Of a DNA stretch of 64,000 nucleotides, positions 1 to 11,380 are shown piece after piece. The notes under the pieces were generated by a model that was not told the origin of the DNA, searched no databases, and was given only the letters and a program-made list of their open reading frames with translations. The DNA comes from a bacterium. GTDB lineage: Bacteria; Hinthialibacterota; Hinthialibacteria; OLB16. The DNA lies in the NCBI GenBank assembly GCA_022072055.1, contig JAJVIK010000020.1, positions 87,323 through 151,322 on the forward strand, given 5' to 3'. Within the stretch, counting starts at the first letter, position 1, and each line of letters starts with the position of its first letter. Both the position numbers and the translations under genes were made by a program.

Positions 1-922
1 CTCCGATGTTGTCTCCGCAGTCCATCAGGCTCACCAGGCCCGGGGTCTCCGCGGCGATCCGGACCGCGGTGGCAGGGTCCGGCAGGCGCGCGTTGAGGGG
101 TTCCCTCCGGTCCCAGGCAAACCGCTCAAGTCGGTCCGCCATCCGGTCCGCGAGAGAGCAGTCGCCGTTGGCCACAACCACGGCGGAGCACCCCATTTCA
201 GGGACATCCGCGTAGATGTAGCCGGGCGCGAATGAAGCGCTCAGAATTCCATCGGCCTCCCCGACACGCGCAACGTCCTCCATCAGTTCCGCCATGGCCC
301 CCGACCCGGTGTATTGCCGAACGATGTGGATCAGCATCGGTGGTTTGCGGAGGGCCTGAACCGGCCTTCCGCCGCAGCGTAAGACCCGGTCGAGAATCCG
401 TGCGCATTCGAGCCCGCGCTCGCGTTGGTCGAGGTGCGGATAGGTCCGGTAGACAACCGTGGCGGTGGCGTTTTCGATCATCCGTTCGGAGATGTTGGCG
501 TGCATGTCCAGGGACAGGATGATCGGCAACTCCGGACCCAGCGCGGCGCGAAGACGCCCGAGCGTCTCGCCGTCCGCGTCCGGGAAGCCTTCCGCCACCA
601 TCGCGCCATGCAGGGCGAGTAGCAGACCGTCGATCCTCCCGGAGCGCGCGACCCCGGAGAGCATGTCTCCAACGATTTCCTCATAAGTGTTTCGGGCGAC
701 CGGCCCGGCGGGGGTGGCCCAAGCAGCCAGGATCGGGACGATCTCGAAGTCATGGTCCCGGCACCCCTGGATGAATCCGCCGAGCTCATGGTGAGCCTCC
801 TCCCAAACCGGGATCAGAGATTGACCACGGTGAAGGCTCGCCTCCTCAAATTGGCGGAGCGTGGTCGCCTCGGAGGAAAAGGTGTTGGACTCATGGAGGA
901 ACCCCGCGATGGCGGCACGCAT
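1..922 (-). CDS. M81 family metallopeptidase (MlrC-like), 3' end beyond the window
   Basis: Reading the minus strand from the ATG at 922 gives an open frame that leaves the window at its left edge (about 307 codons). The start reads MRAAIAGFLHESNTFS, the usual MlrC opening with the metal-site HESNTFS. Later come a SLDMHAN segment, HIVRQYTGSGAM, FAPGYIYADVPEMG and, near the edge, LMDCGDNIG, which matches the conserved (D)xGDNxGGG block. The family is named for a Zn peptidase that finishes degradation of the cyclic peptide microcystin, but most members have no known substrate. The start lies 5 nt after the stop of the upstream secreted-protein gene, so the two are probably co-transcribed and coupled. 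I am confident of the family and not of the substrate. Confidence 0.85.
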   Translation of the reverse strand, partial: MRAAIAGFLHESNTFSSEATTLRQFEEASLHRGQSLIPVWEEAHHELGGFIQGCRDHDFEIVPILAAWATPAGPVARNTYEEIVGDMLSGVARSGRIDGLLLALHGAMVAEGFPDADGETLGRLRAALGPELPIILSLDMHANISERMIENATATVVYRTYPHLDQRERGLECARILDRVLRCGGRPVQALRKPPMLIHIVRQYTGSGAMAELMEDVARVGEADGILSASFAPGYIYADVPEMGCSAVVVANGDCSLADRMADRLERFAWDRREPLNARLPDPATAVRIAAETPGLVSLMDCGDNIG

Positions 923-927
923 GGAGA

Positions 928-3327
928 CTATGGCTCCATCCGAAAGCGAAACCGGTTCTCCGCGCCCCCTGGTTCCAGGGAGTCGAGCCCCACATTCCAG
1001 GTGATTTCCCAGGTCTTGGTTATGGGGTCGAAATCGGTCTGCCAGAAATCGCGGCCATGAACGGCTTGATCGAGACCTTTCCAGACGGCTTCAGACTCCT
1101 GTTCCAGGACCGGTTCGCGATAGGTCGAAAGGCCGCTTAGGGTCACTGGCGCATGCGCAAGCCCCCCTTCAAGGGCAAACTCCGCGCGGTCGCCTTGGGC
1201 GCGAATCCGAATCGGATGCTCGGACTCGAGGTTTCCCACGCTGACCGTGACCCGTGGCGCATTCCCGGCTGCCTCCCGGTGCACCAAGCGCCAGCTGTTC
1301 TCCATCTCCGGGAGGACCTCCTGAAGGCCTCTGTTCGGACCGTAATAATCCTCGGCGAACTGAGGGAGGGTGAGCTGGACAAGGGTGGCTTCGACGAAAT
1401 CCCCGGGAAGCAGGCGGACAAGTCCAGGGGGCGGCGCAAGCTCCACGTTCGCGCTCTTGTAGGAGCCGTTCTCAGTTCCGTACACCGAGACAAATGGGAC
1501 ATGCGATTCCCGCCCGCCGAGTCGCGCGCGCCAGGAACGGATGACAAGGCCCCGGTTGGCCCAGGCGCCGGAGTTCGATTCATCGCGCGAATGACCTTCA
1601 TGGAGTGAAAACCACGGGGCCTGCCCGACACACTCGATGCCGGTCCGGCTGTAGCGCTTCCCTCCCCTTTCCGGCTCCCACTCCTCAATCAGCCCCTTTG
1701 CGTTGCCGCGCGCGATAAGGCCAAAGGTGTGATCGTTGTACCGGTCCGCGCCGAGCTGGAAGAACGCCAGGCGGCTATACTCCGCTTCCTGTCGGACATC
1801 GTAGCGGAGGTGGTAAAGGATCCGGACATAATCATCCGAGCGCATGAGTTGCGCGGTGCAGGACAGGTCGATCTTCTCCTTGGCGGTGGTTCCGGCGTAG
1901 GTCACTTCGGATAGGTTGGGGCCGATCCTCCGATAGGAGGTTTTCATCCGGCTGTTCCACTGTTTCTTCCCCGCCGGGTCGTGGTAGACCAGGAAATCCC
2001 CGCCGCCGACATTGTTGGTCCAAGCCCACTTGCGCGGGAAGTTGTTGTTCATGGACCAGACCATCAGGGGTCGGACATCATCGATCATGGAGCGCTGGAG
2101 ATTGACATCCGGGTCAAAGCAGATCGTTTCGCCCCATGAGCCGAGCGCGGCTTGATCCCAGAGCTGGTTGGTTCCCCAGCCCACCAGGCAGAGTTGCGCG
2201 TGAGACACGGCGGGCAGGCCGCCCCAGTGGCCGTTGACACTCGTATACTCGAACTCCATCGTGGCCTCGGGCGGAATGGTCAGGGATGTGAAACCGTGGT
2301 ACCAGGGGCCTTGGAAGGGGTCTGAGAGCTCTTTGCGATGGTGCCAATTCTTGGAGATCTGAACCGGGATCCCGGTGGGAAAACCATCGTTATCCCGGAT
2401 CATGGCGGAGAGGCCGGTGATTCCCACAACCGTGTCATCCTTGGCGAAAAGCAGGCGGAGAGTTTGAGGACCTTGGGTCGGATTGGCGACCTTCATCCTG
2501 ACCCGCTCGATCCGGTCGTTCTCATGGAAGCCCTCACCTTGGGGATCATTGCGGAGGGCCACCCGATGGGCGCCGAGCGCGGGGTCGTAAGCGACGTTCA
2601 GAGGTTTCTCAAGGGGGAGGAACTGCTTGGCCTCGAGATTCAAAGCGGGTGCGGGACCGCTCCCTCGCGGTCGCGGCTCAGAGACCACGACCCCCGCCAC
2701 ACGCGCCCCATCGCTTTCGGAAGCGACCTCGTGGAGCTCCAGGCCGCTCAATTCGGAGAGCTGAATCTTCAACTCCACCACGCAAGTCTGATCCCTAACC
2801 AAGGGAACGGCATGCAGGAGAAACGTTACGCGGTCCGGCCAGGCGGAGATCTCCAGCGAGGCCGTGGCGGGGAGCGGTGCCTCCTTGGCGGCGAGAGAGC
2901 GGATCACCCGGCGCTGGAACCAATGCCCACTCTCGATGAGCTCGCAGTCCTCCTCTTTGCCGGAAGAGGAGAGCGTGTAGACCTTCCCGTCCAGCTCGAG
3001 CCGGCACTCCAACGATGCCGGCGGAAGGTTCTCGATGAGCTCATTCCCCGCGAGCAGGGATTCTTCTTCGGACATCGGGGACTCGAACGCCCCGAGGCGT
3101 TCGAGCGAGAGCGTGGAGAGGTTGAACAGAAGGCCATAGCGGCTGGTTTGAATGCAAAAGGCCTTTCGTTCCGCGCGCCAGCCATCCGCCCACCACATGA
3201 AGGTGTAGTCGCGGCATCCCTCGAAACACGATCCTGGGAGTGGGGCGGAAAAGGAAACGGCCGCTTGGGAGATAGCGACCACGAGGCAGGTGATCGCCAA
3301 AAGGCGCATCCCCTTTTCAATCGTCAT
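928..3327 (-). CDS. large secreted protein of unknown family
   Basis: A 799-residue protein with an N-terminal signal peptide (basic MTIEKGMRLL, then a hydrophobic stretch to about residue 28, ending SFSAP). The rest is beta-rich and rich in aromatic residues (for example FMWWADGW, HGFTSLTIPPEATMEFEYTSVNGHWGG, SMNNNFPRKWAWTNNVGGGDF), as in carbohydrate-active or carbohydrate-binding secreted proteins, but I recognise no family. It is probably periplasmic or exported. ATG at 3327 has no clear ribosome binding site; the second ATG (residue 7) directly follows AAGGGG, too close to be a good site. It sits 5 nt upstream of the MlrC-like gene and diverges from prfB. Confidence 0.6.
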   Translation of the reverse strand: MTIEKGMRLLAITCLVVAISQAAVSFSAPLPGSCFEGCRDYTFMWWADGWRAERKAFCIQTSRYGLLFNLSTLSLERLGAFESPMSEEESLLAGNELIENLPPASLECRLELDGKVYTLSSSGKEEDCELIESGHWFQRRVIRSLAAKEAPLPATASLEISAWPDRVTFLLHAVPLVRDQTCVVELKIQLSELSGLELHEVASESDGARVAGVVVSEPRPRGSGPAPALNLEAKQFLPLEKPLNVAYDPALGAHRVALRNDPQGEGFHENDRIERVRMKVANPTQGPQTLRLLFAKDDTVVGITGLSAMIRDNDGFPTGIPVQISKNWHHRKELSDPFQGPWYHGFTSLTIPPEATMEFEYTSVNGHWGGLPAVSHAQLCLVGWGTNQLWDQAALGSWGETICFDPDVNLQRSMIDDVRPLMVWSMNNNFPRKWAWTNNVGGGDFLVYHDPAGKKQWNSRMKTSYRRIGPNLSEVTYAGTTAKEKIDLSCTAQLMRSDDYVRILYHLRYDVRQEAEYSRLAFFQLGADRYNDHTFGLIARGNAKGLIEEWEPERGGKRYSRTGIECVGQAPWFSLHEGHSRDESNSGAWANRGLVIRSWRARLGGRESHVPFVSVYGTENGSYKSANVELAPPPGLVRLLPGDFVEATLVQLTLPQFAEDYYGPNRGLQEVLPEMENSWRLVHREAAGNAPRVTVSVGNLESEHPIRIRAQGDRAEFALEGGLAHAPVTLSGLSTYREPVLEQESEAVWKGLDQAVHGRDFWQTDFDPITKTWEITWNVGLDSLEPGGAENRFRFRMEP

Positions 3328-3413
3328 GGGGCAAACTATAAGTCACGCCTTGCCGCAAGACCAGTTTCCCGACAGGATGAAAACAGGGTTAGGCGAATTG
3401 GAGGGAACACTCA

Positions 3414-4515
3414 GTGTTTGAGGAACAGAAGAACCAGGCCATTGGCCTTCGATCTCGGGTGACCGAACTCGGAGGTCGTCTTTGACGTCGGCGGCAAGGA
3501 AGCCTCGCTGGCCACGCTCGAGCCGGAGCTCGAGAAACCGGACATTTGGAGCAACCCGACGCGCGCTCAGGAGATCGGCAGGAGTGTCAAGCGCCTCCGC
3601 GATGAAATCCGGCGACAGCGGGACTTGGAGCGCCGGGTGGAGGATGCCCTCACCCTGATCGAGCTCTCCGAGGAGGAAGAGGCCGAATCGGAGCTTCCCG
3701 GGATCGCACAGGACTTGGATGAAATCACCCGGCTGGTGGATGACTACGAGTTGGAATGCACCCTTTCCGGCGAGCATGATCCCAAGAACTGTTATGTAAC
3801 CATCCATCCCGGGGCGGGCGGGACCGAGTCCTGCGACTGGGCGGAGATGCTCCTGCGGATGTACACCCGCTTTTTCGAGCGGGAGGGCTATGGCACCGAA
3901 GTGATTGACATTCAGGAGGGGGATGAGGCGGGAATCCGCAACGCCACCTTATGGGTCAAGGGGGATTATGCTTTCGGGCGCCTCAAGGCCGAGCATGGAA
4001 TCCATCGCCTTGTGCGAATCTCCCCGTTCGACTCCCAGAGCCGCCGTCACACCTCCTTCACCTCGGTCTCCGTGGCCCCGGAGATCGACGATGAGCTCGA
4101 GGTGGAGATCGACGAAAAAGACCTGCGGATCGACACCTACCGTTCGAGCGGCGCCGGAGGGCAGCATGTCAACACCACGGACTCGGCGGTGCGGATCACC
4201 CACCTGCCGACCGGGTTGGTGGTGTGCTGCCAGAACGAGCGCTCCCAACACAAGAATCGCGCCACCGCGATGAAAGTGCTCAAGTCGCGGCTCTATGAGC
4301 TCCAACAGAAGGAGCAGGAGGAAAAGCTCGCCGCGGCGACCGATGTGAAGAAGGACATCGCCTGGGGCCATCAGATTCGTTCATATGTGTTCCACCCCTA
4401 CCAGATGGTGAAGGACCTGCGCAGCGGATATGAGACGAGCAACATTCAGGCGGTGATGGATGGGGACCTGGAGCCGTTCATCAAGGCGTATTTGAGGTGG
4501 AAAATCGCGCGGTAG
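3414..4515 (+). CDS. prfB: peptide chain release factor 2, made by programmed +1 frameshift
   Basis: RF2 reads UAA and UGA stop codons and triggers peptide release at the ribosome. Translation starts at GTG 3414, 8 nt after a GGAGGG site (3400-3405), and runs 23 codons to an in-frame TGA at 3483-3485. A +1 shift at CTT TGA C moves into the main frame from GAC 3484, giving 366 residues, close to the 365 of E. coli RF2. The stop-recognition tripeptide SPF lies at about residues 203-205 and the catalytic GGQ at about 248-250 (GAGGQHVN). Low RF2 levels favour the shift, so the site is an autoregulatory switch. A naive gene call begins at an internal TTG (3625) and loses the first 70 residues. Confidence 0.95.
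3471..3486 (+). other. prfB programmed +1 frameshift signal
   Basis: GGAGGT at 3471-3476 acts as an internal Shine-Dalgarno-like stimulator 3 nt before the slippery CTT (3480-3482), followed by the TGA stop and C (3483-3486). This is the arrangement of the classical RF2 site. The frame before the stop (from 3414) and the frame from 3484 onward are both open, and joining them by a +1 step gives continuous RF2 sequence. Confidence 0.93.
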
Positions 4516-4993
4516 CGCGGACGAGGAATAACCTGTTCACCCGAGATTGAAGGTGATATGCTTCAGATTGGTGGGGGCTGGTGGGCCATTTCATACACAA
4601 TGTTTTCCGTCATATCCGTAATCCCTCTCCCCCACTGTTTCTTAAAAACCATTCCGAGGCCAGACCCCGCGGCTGAATGGGAGCGTCTCGGTAAGAATTT
4701 TTTTCCGTCTCTTGAGGGCGCGGAGGGGTTTGGTGCGCCCTCCCGTACCAGATCTTAACCTGCTTAGATCAATTGATTTACGTCTGGCGCTTGAAGAATC
4801 GCCGAAGGTTGGCACGAGTCCTGTAAATCGACTTCTGGACCTCTGGACGGGGTTCCGCCCAGGAACGGTTGAATGATTCTCGCCCGACGAGGAAGATGAG
4901 GTTGGGGGGCCAATGAGCGCGGGCGCGGCGTAAGCCGAAGCTCGGCTGGAAACGCTCGTTGCCCCCCGATTTCCGTTTTGCCCTCTTTCTCCC
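4516..4993. other. intergenic region between prfB and queA
   Basis: About 480 bases with no convincing gene on either strand. The small ORFs in it (for example 4558-4758) have no recognisable protein features or ribosome sites. The last 90 bases hold a compound hairpin described separately. I see no tRNA, no clear terminator for prfB and no strong promoter. Confidence 0.5.
4904..4967 (+). promoter_or_regulatory. structured leader upstream of queA
   Basis: Bases 4904-4919 pair with 4953-4967 (six G-C pairs, then CAATGAGCG against CGCTCGTTG, with one bulged C and one G-T wobble; about 14 bp). Inside, AGCCGA (4933-4938) pairs with TCGGCT (4942-4947) over a 3-nt loop. The stem ends 26 nt before the queA ATG and is followed by a pyrimidine-rich tract without a Shine-Dalgarno sequence. 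It could be an attenuator, a regulatory RNA or a translation-control element. It does not match the short preQ1 riboswitch pattern I know. The function is inferred only from position and pairing. Confidence 0.45.
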
Positions 4994-6052
4994 ATGAATC
5001 TCGATGAATTCGATTATCCCCTCCCGCTGGAGCTGATCGCGGACCGTCCGGTCCCGGCTCGGTCCGAATCCCGTCTCCTGGTGGTGTCTCGCGCCACGGC
5101 AACCCTTGAGCACCGGGTTTTCAGGGACCTTCCGGAGATTCTGTATCGAAATGACCTTCTGGTGATCAATCGGTCGAAGGTCATTCCCGCTCGGCTCCTC
5201 GGGACCAAGCGCGGGGGCGGCGCGCGGATCGAAATCCTGCTCCTAGAGAGGAGAAAGGAGCTGCTCTGGGAGTGCATCGCTCAGAGGGCTATCCGCCTCT
5301 CGGCGGGGACCGTGATTGCGTTCTCGGAGAGAGATGTGTGCGTGGTCCGCGAGGCGCTCGGAGAAGGGCGCTTCGTCTTGGAGTTTCAGATCGGGGGGAC
5401 CTGGGAGGAATTCCTCGCCCGCCACGGCTCCACCCCCTTGCCGCCTTATATCCTCAAGAAGCGGGAGACTCTTCCTGAAGCGGAGCGCGCCGCCCTTGAG
5501 AGTCTGGACAAGGAGCGCTATCAGACCCGTTACGCGGTTGAGCCCGGCTCGGCGGCGGCGCCCACGGCCGGACTGCATTTTGACGAGTCGGTTCTTGAAG
5601 CCCTCAAGCGCGGGGGGATCGAGAGCGCCCCGATTGTGTTGCATGTGGGCCTGGACACCTTTTCCCCGGTGACCGTGGAAAGGGTGGAGGACCATGTCAT
5701 GAAGAGCGAGTGGTGTGACATCCCACCGGATTCGTTGAACAGGATTGTGGAGAAACTCGAATCGGGGAGCGGTCGAGTTGTGGCGGTGGGAACCACCGCC
5801 TGCCGGACTCTGGAGAGCTACGCGCGGGCAGGCTGGCCCGAAGGGCCGCTCCGAACCGACTTGTTCCTCAAGCCGGGGGATTCCTTCCAGGCCACCCAGG
5901 CTCTGCTCACCAACTTTCATCTCCCCAAGAGCACGCTGCTGATGCTGGTCTCGGCGTTCATGGGGAACGAGCTGCGGAAGCGGGTGTATGAAGAGGCGAT
6001 TCGAGAAAGATACCGCTTTTACAGCTATGGCGACGCGATGCTGATTCTTTAG
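4994..6052 (+). CDS. queA: S-adenosylmethionine:tRNA ribosyltransferase-isomerase
   Basis: QueA transfers and isomerises the ribosyl group of SAM onto preQ1 in position 34 of GUN tRNAs, giving epoxyqueuosine. The 352-residue length matches the family (356 in E. coli). Typical blocks are visible: the start MNLDEFDYPLPLELIADRPV, NDLLVINRSKVIPARLLGTK, AAPTAGLHFDESVLEALKRGG, LHVGLDTFSPV, and LTNFHLPKSTLLMLVSAFMG near the end. The ATG start is fixed by this conserved N-terminus although the bases before it are pyrimidine-rich and lack a Shine-Dalgarno site. It is a lone gene: prfB is far upstream and gyrA is convergent. Confidence 0.96.
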   Translation: MNLDEFDYPLPLELIADRPVPARSESRLLVVSRATATLEHRVFRDLPEILYRNDLLVINRSKVIPARLLGTKRGGGARIEILLLERRKELLWECIAQRAIRLSAGTVIAFSERDVCVVREALGEGRFVLEFQIGGTWEEFLARHGSTPLPPYILKKRETLPEAERAALESLDKERYQTRYAVEPGSAAAPTAGLHFDESVLEALKRGGIESAPIVLHVGLDTFSPVTVERVEDHVMKSEWCDIPPDSLNRIVEKLESGSGRVVAVGTTACRTLESYARAGWPEGPLRTDLFLKPGDSFQATQALLTNFHLPKSTLLMLVSAFMGNELRKRVYEEAIRERYRFYSYGDAMLIL

Positions 6053-6065
6053 TTCGACAAGACCG

Positions 6066-6089
6066 AACCGCGACCGTGAGGGAGCGGTT
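6066..6089. repeat. REP-like palindromic element between queA and gyrA
   Basis: The sequence AACCG...CGGTT encloses CGACCGTGAGGGAG, giving a short imperfect palindrome between two convergent genes. Its minus-strand translation contains LPHGRGS, a string I recall as a dispersed intergenic-repeat translation in several bacterial groups. A second related GC-rich stretch follows at about 6110-6138. There is only one clear copy in this window, so its repeat status cannot be proven here. Confidence 0.35.
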
Positions 6090-6139
6090 GGGAACGCAAT
6101 AATGCCGCTTGGTCACGCGCGAGGGTCGCGAGCGGGACC

Positions 6140-8611
6140 TTACTCGCTCGGTTCGGTTGTGTCCGGAGCGCCATCGCCCTCCTCGGATTCCTCGACCACC
6201 ATGTTGGTGACCGCGGCCACGCGGTCGCCCTCATCCAGGCGGATCAGCCGCACCCCCTGAGCGTTCCTACCGGTCACCCGGATGTCGGCCACGCTCTGGC
6301 GGATCATGACCCCCGCTTGGGTGATGATCATGATCTCCTCGTCATCCCCCTTCACCTCCACCGCGCCGATCACCTTGCCGTTGCGCTCGGAGGTGATGAT
6401 GTTGATCACCCCCTGGCCGCCGCGGCGGATATGGCGATAGTCGGCGATGGCCGAGCGCTTGCCATACCCGTTCTCGGTGACCGTGAGCAGGAAGGAGTCC
6501 GGATCGGCCATGTCCGCGCTGACCACCTCGTCCCCCTCGCGGAGGGTCGCGGCCTTGACCCCGCGCGCGGTGCGCCCCATCGGGCGCACATCCTCCTCGG
6601 AGAAGCGGACCGCCTTGCCCTCGCGAGTGGCGATCAGGATGTCGTCCTTGCCGGTGGTGTGAAGCACGTTGACCAGCTGATCCTCATCCGGAAGGTCGAT
6701 CGCGATGATCCCGGCCTTGCGCGGGTTCGAGAACGCCGCGAGATCGACCTTTTTGATGATCCCCTTGGCGGTGATCATCACCAGATAGTGCCCCTCGGTG
6801 AACTCATGCACCGGGACAAAGGCGGTGACCTTCTCGTCCGTCTGGATGTCGATGCAGTTGATCACCGGTTTGCCGCGCGAGGTCCTTGTCCCCTCCGGGA
6901 TGGCGTAGCACTTGAGCCAGTAAACCTTGCCCCGGTCCGAGAAGAGCAGGAGGTAGTCATGGGTGGAGGTGACAAAGAGATGTTCGACATAGTCATCCTC
7001 CTTGGTGGTCATCGCGGAGACCCCGCGCCCACCGCGCGACTGGGAGCGGTAGGTGTCGGGCGGGGTGCGCTTGATGTACCCGGCGTGCGAGACCGAGATC
7101 ACCATCTGCTCCTCGGCGATCAGGTCCTCCATGTCGAGGTCGCTGTCGGCGTCGATGATCCGCGTGCGCCGCTCATCGCCATACTTGGCGCGAATCCCGG
7201 CGAGCTCATCCTTCATGATCTGCTTCACCCGGGCCGGGTTGGCGAGGATCTCGCGGTAGTCCTCGATGGCGGCCTGGAGCTCGCGCATCTCCTCTTCGAG
7301 CTGCTCGCGCTCCAGCCCGGTGAGGCGCTGGAGGCGCATGTCGAGAATGGCCTTGGCCTGTACCTCGGTGAAACCGTACTCGCCGATCAATCGCGCCGAG
7401 GCCTCCTCGCCATCGCGCGAGGCGCGGATGGTGGCGATGATCTGATCGATGATGTCGAGAGCCTTGAGAAGGCCCTCGACAATGTGGGCGCGCTTGGTGG
7501 CTTTATCAAGCAGAAAGCGCGTGCGCCGGGTGATGACATCGGTGCGATGGTCGAGGAAGTGCAGGATGAGTTGAGGGAGCGTCAGGTAGACCGGACGATT
7601 CTCCACCAGGGCGAGGAGGATAATCCCGAAGGTGGTCTGCAGGCGCGAATGCTTGTAGAGCTGGTTCATCACCACGTCGCCGTTTTCGCCGCGCTTGAGT
7701 TCGAGAACAATCCGCATTCCCTTGCGGTCGCTCTCATCGCGCACATCCGAAAGCCCCTCGACCTTCTTCTCGCGCACCAGCGCGCCGATTTCCTCGAGGA
7801 GCTTGCCTTTGTTCACCTGATAGGGAATCTCGGTGACAATGATGGCCTCGCGCGCGCCCTTGAGCTCCTCGGTGTGCGAAACCGCGCGCACCACGGCGCG
7901 CCCGCGACCGGTGAGGTAAGCCTCGCGGATGCCCGCGCGCCCCAGGATCGTGCCCCCGGTCGGGAAGTCCGGTCCGGGGATGTAGCGCATGAGCTCCTCG
8001 ACCGAAAGGCTGGGGTTGTCGATCAGCGCGGTGCAGGCATCCACCACCTCGCGCAGGTTGTGAGGCGGAATGTTGGTGGCCATCCCCACCGCGATCCCCG
8101 CCGAACCGTTTACCAGGAGATTGGGAACATGCGCGGGGAGAACGGTCGGTTCGGTCCCTTTCTCATCAAAGGTCGGGACAAAATCGACCGTGTCCTTGTC
8201 GAGGTCATCCAGGAACTCCACCGAAACCGGCGCGAGACGGCACTCGGTGTAACGGTAAGCCGCCGGCGAATCCCCATCGATCGAGCCGAAATTCCCTTGG
8301 CCATCCACCAGGGGATAGCGCAGATTCCACTCCTGGGCCATGCGCACCAGGGCCTCATAGACCGGAAGGTCGCCGTGCGGGTGATAGTTGCCGAGCACCT
8401 CGCCGACCACCTTGGCGCACTTGGAATAGGGTCGAGTGGGTCCCAACCCGGAGGAGTGCATGGCGTAGAGGATCCGCCGGTGGACCGGCTTGAAGCCATC
8501 CCGAACATCGGGCAGGGCGCGCGCCACGATCACGCTCATGGCGTAATCGATGTAGCTGTCCTGCATCTGTTCCTCGATGCCGTGGGGCCTGATGCGTTCT
8601 TCGGGGTTCAT
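6140..8611 (-). CDS. gyrA: DNA gyrase subunit A
   Basis: GyrA carries the DNA cleavage-religation centre of gyrase. From the ATG at 8611 the protein has 823 residues; the catalytic tyrosine is Tyr121 in AYRYTE and the C-terminal GyrA box reads QSRGGRG, which separates it from ParC. I chose 8611 ([11 protein letters not shown]) over the upstream ATG at 8644 because it lies 10 nt after the gyrB stop and matches the family start. It forms a gyrB-gyrA operon. Odd: the quinolone-resistance region reads [17 protein letters not shown], so the positions equivalent to E. coli Ser83 and Asp87 are Leu82 and Glu86. Confidence 0.97.
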   Translation of the reverse strand: MNPEERIRPHGIEEQMQDSYIDYAMSVIVARALPDVRDGFKPVHRRILYAMHSSGLGPTRPYSKCAKVVGEVLGNYHPHGDLPVYEALVRMAQEWNLRYPLVDGQGNFGSIDGDSPAAYRYTECRLAPVSVEFLDDLDKDTVDFVPTFDEKGTEPTVLPAHVPNLLVNGSAGIAVGMATNIPPHNLREVVDACTALIDNPSLSVEELMRYIPGPDFPTGGTILGRAGIREAYLTGRGRAVVRAVSHTEELKGAREAIIVTEIPYQVNKGKLLEEIGALVREKKVEGLSDVRDESDRKGMRIVLELKRGENGDVVMNQLYKHSRLQTTFGIILLALVENRPVYLTLPQLILHFLDHRTDVITRRTRFLLDKATKRAHIVEGLLKALDIIDQIIATIRASRDGEEASARLIGEYGFTEVQAKAILDMRLQRLTGLEREQLEEEMRELQAAIEDYREILANPARVKQIMKDELAGIRAKYGDERRTRIIDADSDLDMEDLIAEEQMVISVSHAGYIKRTPPDTYRSQSRGGRGVSAMTTKEDDYVEHLFVTSTHDYLLLFSDRGKVYWLKCYAIPEGTRTSRGKPVINCIDIQTDEKVTAFVPVHEFTEGHYLVMITAKGIIKKVDLAAFSNPRKAGIIAIDLPDEDQLVNVLHTTGKDDILIATREGKAVRFSEEDVRPMGRTARGVKAATLREGDEVVSADMADPDSFLLTVTENGYGKRSAIADYRHIRRGGQGVINIITSERNGKVIGAVEVKGDDEEIMIITQAGVMIRQSVADIRVTGRNAQGVRLIRLDEGDRVAAVTNMVVEESEEGDGAPDTTEPSE

Positions 8612-8621
8612 GGGTTGTCTT

Positions 8622-11135
<2,514 letters not shown>

Positions 11136-11173
11136 TCAACCATTCTCAGGGTGACTCGAGAGGATCACGAAGA

Positions 11174-11245
11174 ACCCACGGACTGCTCCCCCTCGTGGGT
11201 CCCTCACTCTCAAATAAGGTTAATGCTAACCGCCTGAAAGGTCAA
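11174..11245 (-). promoter_or_regulatory. probable gyrBA promoter and leader hairpin
   Basis: On the minus strand TTGACC (11240-11245) and TAACCT (11217-11222) are separated by 17 bp, a plausible sigma70-type promoter. Downstream, between it and the gyrB start, ACCCACG (11174-11180) pairs with CGTGGGT (11194-11200). The promoter call is moderate because the -10 box is weak. The rest of the region between gyrB and the glycosylphosphotransferase gene shows nothing else I can name. Confidence 0.4.
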
Positions 11246-11380
11246 GGTTTACTGGGAAAATTTCGAGGTTTTTGCCATCTGGAGACCCACTTTAGCCACG
11301 CGACCTAGGGCATTTTCGGCGGCATGGGCTGGACACCTCCGGCAGTTTCGGAAGAATGCCGAAAGGAGGCGAAAAAGCAG

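Noticed and set aside
3625..4515. prfB as a short gene starting at TTG 3625.
   Set aside because: The upstream frame is RF2 sequence, interrupted only by the programmed TGA; the GTG start with GGAGGG site at 3400 explains the full-length protein.
4904..4993. preQ1 riboswitch upstream of queA.
   Set aside because: The small aptamer with its A-rich tail is absent; the structure is a long hairpin, so no ligand is assigned.
4778..5113. 111-codon minus-strand frame overlapping the start of queA.
   Set aside because: It overlaps the conserved N-terminus of queA, has no ribosome site and no recognisable domain.
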